Positions 57,535 to 64,000 of a stretch of DNA of 64,000 nt are shown here, in pieces. A program made the position numbers and the translations under genes. The stretch comes from Sequoia sempervirens (lineage: Eukaryota; Streptophyta; Pinopsida; Cupressales; Cupressaceae), in NCBI GenBank assembly GCA_007258455.2, contig VDFB02358134.1, positions 210,115,394 through 210,179,393 on the forward strand, read 5' to 3'. Every line of letters begins with the position of its first letter. The stretch's first letter is position 1. The notes beneath the pieces were generated by a model. The model was given only the letters and a program-made list of their open reading frames with translations, did no database searches and was not told the origin of the DNA.

Positions 57535-59480
57535 GCAAACAGATTCGTTGCACCTAGATCTGTCCCCAATGGATATAACATCCTTGATCAGCTCAAAAGA
57601 ATTCCAACAAAAATATTCATCATGGAGCTACTAAAAATCACATTTTCTCATAAGAAAATCCTTGAGGAAGCATTGGCTTCATCCACTATCCCCGTAGATC
57701 TTGATGCAGAACAATTCCAAGCTATGGTCGAAAATATCATTACACCAAATCTCGTCACATTCTCCAACCAAGATTTTCCTGCTCAACCATCTCATAATCA
57801 TGCACTCCACTTAGAATTCCTAGTATAGAAAAGAAAAGTCAAAAGGGTCTTGGTGGATGGAGGTGCAGGCTTGAATATTTGTTCCCTCAAGCTCATCAAA
57901 CAATTAAAAATATCAAAGGATTCTATAGACAAAGGAAAGGGTATCACAATAAGAGCATATGATGATCAAGAAAGAGTGTCTAGGGCACAATTAAAATCCT
58001 TATTAAGGTAGGGCCAACCATCATGGAAACCACTTGTCAGGTCCTGGACCTCGACTTACCATATAGCATCCTCCTAGGACACCCATGGATTCATGCAATG
58101 CAAGTAGTAGCATCAACTTTCCATCAATGTGTCAAATTCACATTTGAAGGACAAGAATTCACCATCCATGGAGATCCTGAACCATTTTCCTACTGCAAAA
58201 TCCTTGATGCAAAGTACTATAAAATCCCCCAAGTACCAAAAAATGATGAGGGCCCATCTACACCATACATTGATCCTGCTACTCTCGCTTCCAATTTTGC
58301 GACAAAGACACCCGCCATTCCCACCATCTCTGATATTAAGGTCATCATCCAAGATAATGGTTGTGGAAACTACATGATCCCTCAAAACACTTTTGTAGTA
58401 GGAGAGTTACCACAATCTCCTAGATCACGTGTACATCTGCAAGTAAATGAGGCCTCCACATCTGAAACATCTCCTAAAGACTATCCCAACTTTACAAGTT
58501 GGGTAGATCTCGGTCAAGAAGTTATCACGATAGATCCATCTCATATGCTATACCAAGATGAGAGACCAAAAACTGATTTACCAATGGATGACAGAAGCAA
58601 GGGTCTACAAATGATGCTCGCAATGGGCTATGACAGAAATCAAAGACTTGGGAAAAATGGCAATGGGCTTATAATACCTATCATTCTAGAGACTTGAATG
58701 GGAAGTATTGACCTCAGATGTATCCCTCTAAGTATAACCATATGTAGCCAAGGTCTCCTAGTTAGAAAGGTCAAAAATCCTCCCCAGCAAACTGCAGCTG
58801 AACTGTGCTTACCAATATCTACAGGTCACGTCATAGATAACTTCACATTTGACATAACCAACATCTATAGTAGTAGTAATGATGAGGATCCCATGACCAA
58901 CTTACCTAGGATATTTGAGAATACCACTCTTTTCATGATTAGCACCCTATCTTTTGAATTAGACCATCAAAATCATGAAATCCACCTAGTATACCCCCAA
59001 CTCATCGATAATGACCAACAAGGAGCACCAATTCTTGATACATTAAAAAATGATGAGGTGCTCTCAGAATTCATGGGACTACGGGATAACATTCCATATG
59101 GGGATCACAAAGTAGGGTTCATAATTGAGCTAGACACACAAGCCTATTATGGGGAAATGATTAAATCCCTCAGTCGTAAAAGTGAGAAATTAAGAATAAT
59201 ATCTAAGTCCTTGAGTGAAAACCACACTGTGGCACTCTCGGACATGAAAAAGGTAAAAAGAAAGGATGCATCCAATGGTGGAAACCACTCTAAGGCACCT
59301 GAGGATGGGGCATTCAATCTGCCTTTTAGAGCTCTTCATCAAGAAAAATTAGTAGTCCTGGTAGAAAAATGCAATCCGGTCAATCTAGGAACAAAGGAAA
59401 CCCCACACATCACATTTTATGCAAAATCATTACTATCAAAAGAACAAGAGCTCATAGTAGCCTTCCTAAGAGAGAGATAG
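57535..59480 (+). pseudogene. Protease plus G-patch and long linker (element G)
   Basis: Lead-in LLKITFSHKKILEEALASST, then the protease core KRVLVDGGAGLNICSLKLI with active-site D-G-G-A at 57,856-57,867. The second lobe is in the frame open from 58,023 (YSILLGHPWIHAMQVVASTF). At about 58,596-58,685 a G-patch is clear: SKGLQMMLAMGYDRNQRLGK then NGNGLIIPI. The following frame (58,698-59,480) is a long open linker (acidic YSSSNDEDPMTNLP; LDTLKNDEVLSEFMGLRDN) with no domain I recognise. G-patches bind RNA or RNA helicases and are known next to protease in some retroviruses and plant elements. Confidence 0.82.
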
Positions 59481-59489
59481 ATAAAATTC

Positions 59490-60130
59490 ACATGGAGCTA
59501 TGTTGACATGCCAAGGATTGATCCAAAAATCATGGTACATCATCTAGTAGTATATCCTAAAGCAAAGCTTTGCAAACAAAAGCTCAGGAAAATGCACCCT
59601 CAAATCGCCCTGCTAGTCAAAATGGAATTAAAAAAGCTATTAGATGCAGGAGTCATTCAATTGATAGATTATCCAAAATGGGTGTCAAACTTGGTACCTA
59701 TCTCAAACCCCAATGGGGGCTTCAAAATCTACAGAAACTTTAGAGACTTGAACAAAGCATGTGCAAAAGATGGTTTCCGTTGCCCAATATTGACATAATC
59801 ATAGACATGATGGTGGGACATGAAATTCTTTCCTTGATGGACAGTTTCTCAGGTTATAACTAGATAATGATTTCCAAAGAAGACCAACACAAAATGGCCT
59901 TCACTTGTCCATGGGGACTTACTGATTTGGCTTAAAGAATGTAGGAGCAACATACGAAAGGGCCATGATGTTAATCTTCCATGACATGATTCACAAAATT
60001 GTCGAAGATTATGTTGATGACATTCTAGCCAAATCCAGAAGGAGAAAGGATCACATAGCAACCCTAAGTGTCATTTTTGATAGGCTGGAAGAGTACAAGG
60101 TTTGATTAAACCCAAAGAAGTGTGTCTTTG
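59490..60130 (+). pseudogene. Reverse transcriptase of element G
   Basis: Blocks: RKMHPQIALLVKMELKKLLD, DAGVIQLIDYPKWVSNLVPI, NPNGGFKIYRNFRDLNKACA, a frameshift, LMDSFSGYN followed by TAG where Gln is usual, and GATYERAMMLIFHDMIH-like (NVGATYERAMMLIFHDMIHK) leading to the catalytic Y-V-D-D at 60,010-60,021 (YVDDILAKS). SLNPKKCVFGIQS-like remnants (LNPKKCVFGIQS) follow. The core is ruined by at least three frame changes. Confidence 0.85.
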
Positions 60131-60840
60131 GCATACAATCATGAAAGCTGCTAGGATACATGGTGTCAATGAGAATGACGTAGATCCAACAAAAGTAAAA
60201 TCAATCCTTGAGATGGAGGCACCAAGAACATTAAAGCAATTGGGAGGTCTCCAAGGTAGGCTTCAATCGATTCAAAGGTTCATATCACAACTGGAAAATA
60301 AGCATAATCCATATTCTCATCTACTCCACAAGGGAGTAGCGCACAAATGGGATAACAAGTGTGAAGAACCCTTGCATAAAATCAAAGAATATCTACTTAC
60401 ACCACTAGTCCTAATGCCACCAATCCCAAGAAAACCATTAATTCGCTATGTGTAAACAACAACAACAACCCTTGGGGCTCTCTTAGCTCAGCATAATGAA
60501 AATGGAACAGAAAGGTCCATCTATTAAATCAACATAAAAATGCTTGGGCATGAGTTAAACTACTCATTCATAGAGAAAGAATGCCTAGCAGTAGTGTTTG
60601 CATCACAAAAATTTAGACATTACATGTTGGCACACAAAATAAAACTCATCACCAAAATCAACCCCCTCAAGTACTTACTGTCAAAGGAAATGCTCACTGG
60701 AAGAATGGCCAAATGGGTGATGATACTATTAGAATACAACATTGAATATGTGGAGTGGAAAGTAATCAAAGGCCAAGTCATTGCAGATCAACTTGCAGAA
60801 GCACCAATCTATTTAGAGAATCCTCTCATCTCAGAGTTTC
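60131..60840 (+). pseudogene. RT connection and first RNase H (element G)
   Basis: Connection frame 60,102-60,455: LKQLGGLQGRLQSIQRFISQ, then KCEEPLHKIKEYLLTPLVLM. The acid motif near 60,460-60,530 is obscured. The second half is open at 60,540-60,911: GHELNYSFIEKECLAVVFAS (catalytic Glu), RHYMLAHKIKLITKINPLKY and the tether EYNIEYVEWKVIKGQVIADQ. Confidence 0.82.
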
Positions 60841-60869
60841 TAGACAAATTTATTTTTAATCTCAACATA

Positions 60870-61250
60870 GCTGACCACTGGAAACTTTACTTTGATGGCT
60901 CATACATGTAGCATGGATCAGGAGCCAACATCTTCTTTATCACTCCACAAGGGGACTACATACCAAGGTCCTACAAACTGGCATTTCCCTGCACCAATAA
61001 CATTGCAAAATATGAGGCTTTAACCATAGGTCTTAGAATAGCAGTGCAGTGGAACATTATAGCTCTCAGAGTATACAAAGACTCTCAATTGATAATAAAC
61101 TAAGTGAATGATGAGTACCAAACTAAAGATGATAAGCTCACTCCATACAAGAAATTGGTGGAGACTCTCAAAGAATCCTTCATCAAAATCACATTAGAGC
61201 AGATTCCCAGAGCCAACAATAGAGTAGCAGATGCCATGGAAATGATTTGA
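60870..61250 (+). pseudogene. Second (archaeal-type) RNase H of element G
   Basis: WKLYFDGSYM (first Asp), FPCTNNIAKYEALTIGLRIA (catalytic Glu), LRVYKDSQLIIN (third Asp) and QIPRANNRVADAM (last Asp) follow in one frame broken only by stops. All four catalytic acids are preserved. The domain lies between the RT-linked RNase H and integrase, the usual Tat/Ogre arrangement, unlike element A. Confidence 0.85.
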
Positions 61251-62630
61251 TCCTTACTGAACATCCCCTACAATGTTCCAAAATATGAATTCCTAATAGA
61301 GTAGCTTCTCATGCCCGCATTCAAGGCACAAAAATTAGAATTTGTGTGCAAAATCGTTGGTCCTAGTGATCCTTGGTACCACAACATTTATACATACCTT
61401 CGAATAGGCATCATACCTGCTGACTTACCCTCAACCCTAAAATGAACCTTTGTCAAAAAGGCATCCTGATTCATCATCCTAGGAGATATCCTATATCGTA
61501 GGAGCATTGAAAGAACCTTACTACACTACTTAAATGTTGACGAGGCATTGACCACTCTAACTGAAGTACATAATAGTATATGTGGTTCACACTCGAGTGG
61601 AATGACCATAGCCAAGAAGCTACTGAGGATGGGGAATTATTGGCATACAATGGAAAGTGAGGCACATGAATATGTCAAAAGGTGTCTACAATGCTAGTAG
61701 CATGGAGACCTCATCCATGCTCCAGCTCAAGGACTTCATCCCATCATCACACCATGGACCTTTTCATAGTGGGGACTCGAGCTCATTGGAAAAATCACTC
61801 CCACTTCATCTAATGGCCATCAGTTCATCATAACCGCCACTAAGTACTTTACTAAGTGGGTGGAAGCCATACCCATGACGTATATAACTAGGAATCAGAT
61901 ATTAAAATTCATCTTGAACTATGTCATTTGTTGCTACAGAGTCACACAAGCCATTATCTCAAATAATGAGACACCATTTAAGAATCAGGATGTCCATGAA
62001 TTTTGTGAGAAATTCAAAATCCAACATTGCTTCTCCACCCCAAACTATCCCCAAGGCAATGGCCAAGCAGAACCACAAATAAAACCATTTTGAAAATCCT
62101 CAAGAAAATAGTCAATGACATAGGTCGTGACTGGCATCTACAGCTCAATCCCACCCTCTGGGGCTACCATGCCAACATCTGCACACCCACTGGCACAAAC
62201 CCCTTCTCCCTGGTCTAGGGATCAAAAGCAGTACTCCCCATTGAGATCAAGATCCTGTTACTAAGAATATCACTGTAAAACCTCATCACAGATGAAGAGT
62301 ACTGAGTATCAAGACTAAATGAGTTGGAGCTACTAGATGAGCAATGTATAGATTATTTAAATCATTTACAAGTCTACTAGAATAGACTCAAGAGGAGCTA
62401 TAACAAGAAAATCAGAAGTAGGACTTTCCAAGTCAGAGAACTGGTACTAAAGGAAAATCAAATGAATGTCCCAACCCAAGTAGCAAAGGAAAATTTGAAC
62501 CCAATTGGTTGGGACCATTTGTTATCACAACAAGCTATAAGTAAGGGGCATATCAGCTATCAACACCCAAAGGGGAACCTCTATAAGAGCCCATGAATAG
62601 CTCCCATCTCAAAAAGTTTTATGCCTAAGG
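61251..62630 (+). pseudogene. Integrase and pol C-terminus of element G
   Basis: Zinc-binding part: VHNSICGSHSSGMTIAKKLL, MGNYWHTMESEAHEYVKRCL and the ending RCLQC. Core: WGLELIGKITPTSSNGHQF (first Asp now Glu), TKYFTKWVEAIPM, AIISNNETPFKNQDVHEFCE (second Asp now Asn) and STPNYPQGNGQAE with the catalytic Glu present. The C-terminal part runs through several stops to NSSHLKKFYA near 62,625. Confidence 0.85.
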
Positions 62631-64000
62631 TAAAGAACCAAAAAAAAAAAAAATCAGAAAATGTCTTGAAAAAATGGTCACCTTGGTGAAAACCTGGCAA
62701 ACAAGAGTCTTGGTGATAACAATTTTTTTTTAAAAAAGCAAAAAATCCAAAAAAAAAATTAGAAAAAGGATTAAAAATAGTAAAGAGAAAAATTCGTCCT
62801 TTGGTGAAAACCACTTCGGTGGCACTTTGACAAGTACCTTGGTGATAACCTAGCAAACAGGTACCTTGTGTAAATAAGCATTTTCCATCCACTAAGATCT
62901 TCACGACTTGTTCTACATTGTCCATCCATTGTGTTTCCATCATCCATCACATTTAGATCTCCACCCATCACTCATCCACCCGCATTCGTACCATGGCTTG
63001 GTCTTGTTTTTGTATCATGATGCCTCCTAGTACTACTCAACCATTCCTCAAGGTCGGTTTGTCCTACCTTTATCATAGTAGTCTATTGTATCACAATGGG
63101 GGCATGTTCTCATCAGATTAGATTCGTGTATATCCTTAAAGTCAAAATATCAGAAAATCCAAAAATATCAAAACATCAGAAAATCCAAAAACATCAAAAC
63201 ATCAAAAAATCCAAAAACATTAAAATCACTAAAATCCAGAAACATTCAAAACATATCAAAAAATCCCAAAATAGGTCAAAAAGTCATTCAAAAAAGTCAA
63301 AAACAAAGTCGTCTTGTCAAACTATGAGTCTTTGAGCTTTGAACATAGGCAAGATTGATCTTTGATCATCCCCCGAGACACTTACATCAGTCCTTTAGGA
63401 GTCTGTCATAATAAATTGACATTTCATCATTTATATCGTCATCTGTAAATCAGTCAAGTTGTCAGTCAAACTACATGGTCTCTGCGAGTACAACGTAGGC
63501 AAGGATAATCTATTGATGAGCCCCTGAGGCCCCTAGGATAGGTCCTTAGGTTGGTCTCTTGGTCAAAATCTTAGAAAAACCCAAAAACATTCAAAAATTT
63601 GGAAAATCAAAACATTTGTAAAATCTCAAAAAATACCAAAAATAGCCTCAAAACATTGGAAAACTCCAAAAACATCCAAATATTTGAAAAAATCCATCCG
63701 TCTTATCTCGCTTACACCCATAATAACACCACTCATAATAAACGATCGTCATCCCCAACCTTTGGTAAGATAATCAGAAGCAAGTCTAGCCGGTAAAAAG
63801 TGAAAACTCAAAACATCAAGTCTTAGGTCTAAGTCGGTACGTAAGCAAGTTGGTCAACTCTTTGTGTCGATAACCTATCATCCAATTTGTCCCATATCAA
63901 TCATTTGAAAGAACACTTAGGATAAATGAAATGACTTGCTGCCATCCACTAACATGTCCTAGGATGTATCCTTCCTACAATGGGCATTATCTTTTGGCAA
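62631..64000 (+). other. 3' non-coding region of element G with short repeats
   Basis: Recurring phrases TTGGTGAAAACC / TTGGTGATAAC / GGCAAACA at 62,680-62,860 and A-rich arrays of AACATCAAAAAATCCAAAA type at 63,145-63,310 and 63,560-63,700. A possible purine run (ATGGGGGCATG) lies near 63,097. No 3' LTR start was found. Confidence 0.6.

Larger units (their letters stand above)
50801..64000 (+). mobile_element. Element G: Tat-like Ty3/gypsy retrotransposon (3' end outside window)
   Basis: LTR, PBS, a long leader, Gag, protease, G-patch, RT, RNase H, a second RNase H, integrase and a repetitive 3' region follow in order. The second RNase H between the first and integrase is the hallmark of Tat/Ogre-type plant elements. 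The 3' LTR (it should start TGTAGACAC) was not found before 64,000. The element lies in the 5' LTR of F. Every gene contains stops. Confidence 0.85.

Noticed and set aside
58113..58385. Minus-strand 90-codon frame
   Set aside because: Shadow of the protease and linker frame of element G on the plus strand.
63090..63110. Start of the 3' LTR of element G after ATGGGGGCATG
   Set aside because: The following bases do not match the TGTAGACAC start of the 5' LTR.

Overview
Organism and character. The window looks like plant nuclear DNA from a large, transposon-filled genome, most likely a gymnosperm such as a conifer. The evidence is that essentially all recognisable coding potential is decayed plant LTR retrotransposon (Ty3/gypsy of Athila-like and Tat-like type, plus a family with Copia/SIRE-like ends), that insertions are nested and old, and that ancestral CAG/TGG codons have very often become TAG. 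The species assignment is inference. I found no intact host gene, tRNA, rRNA or CRISPR array. Nearly every coding feature is a pseudogene carrying stops and frameshifts.

Layout. (1) Element A, about 1-10,520 (+): a Ty3/gypsy remnant with protease, an RNase H-like domain unusually placed before the reverse transcriptase (RT), RT, RNase H and integrase. It is followed by an antisense ORF (4,935-5,572) and a long sense accessory ORF (6,398-10,520). (2) Element B, 11,880-40,706 (+): a 5'-truncated LTR, PBS, Gag with coiled coil and CCHC knuckles, then at its far end an accessory ORF (35,739-39,117), polypurine tract and 3' LTR. Within these outer parts lie an accessory-ORF pseudogene E (18,143-22,942), itself split by a solo LTR with a 5-bp target duplication (19,842-21,217), and a structurally complete Athila-like element D (24,018-35,458; both LTRs, PBS, gag-pol, accessory ORF, PPT, TSD CTCCA). 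(3) 40,707-44,072: about 2.6 kb of CT-rich satellite that switches strand to about 0.7 kb of GA-rich satellite. (4) 44,073-45,443: AT-rich DNA with a cluster of palindromes. (5) Element F, 45,444-50,800 (-): a second member of the B family with LTRs, PBS, Gag with four tandem CCHC knuckles and the same accessory ORF, and no pol. (6) Element G, 50,801 to beyond the window (+): a Tat-like gypsy element inserted in F's 5' LTR. It has a Q/A-rich Gag, a protease followed by a G-patch, RT, two RNase H domains and integrase.

How the parts fit. The most interesting thread is a set of accessory ORFs carried by otherwise different elements (A, E, D, B, F). They share a short N-terminal motif and usually a layout of globular domain, low-complexity linker and long coiled coil. 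In B and F this ORF accompanies Gag without any polymerase, which suggests a non-autonomous Gag-plus-accessory-protein family. Relative ages read directly from nesting: E is older than the solo LTR, the flank of D is older than D, and F is older than G.
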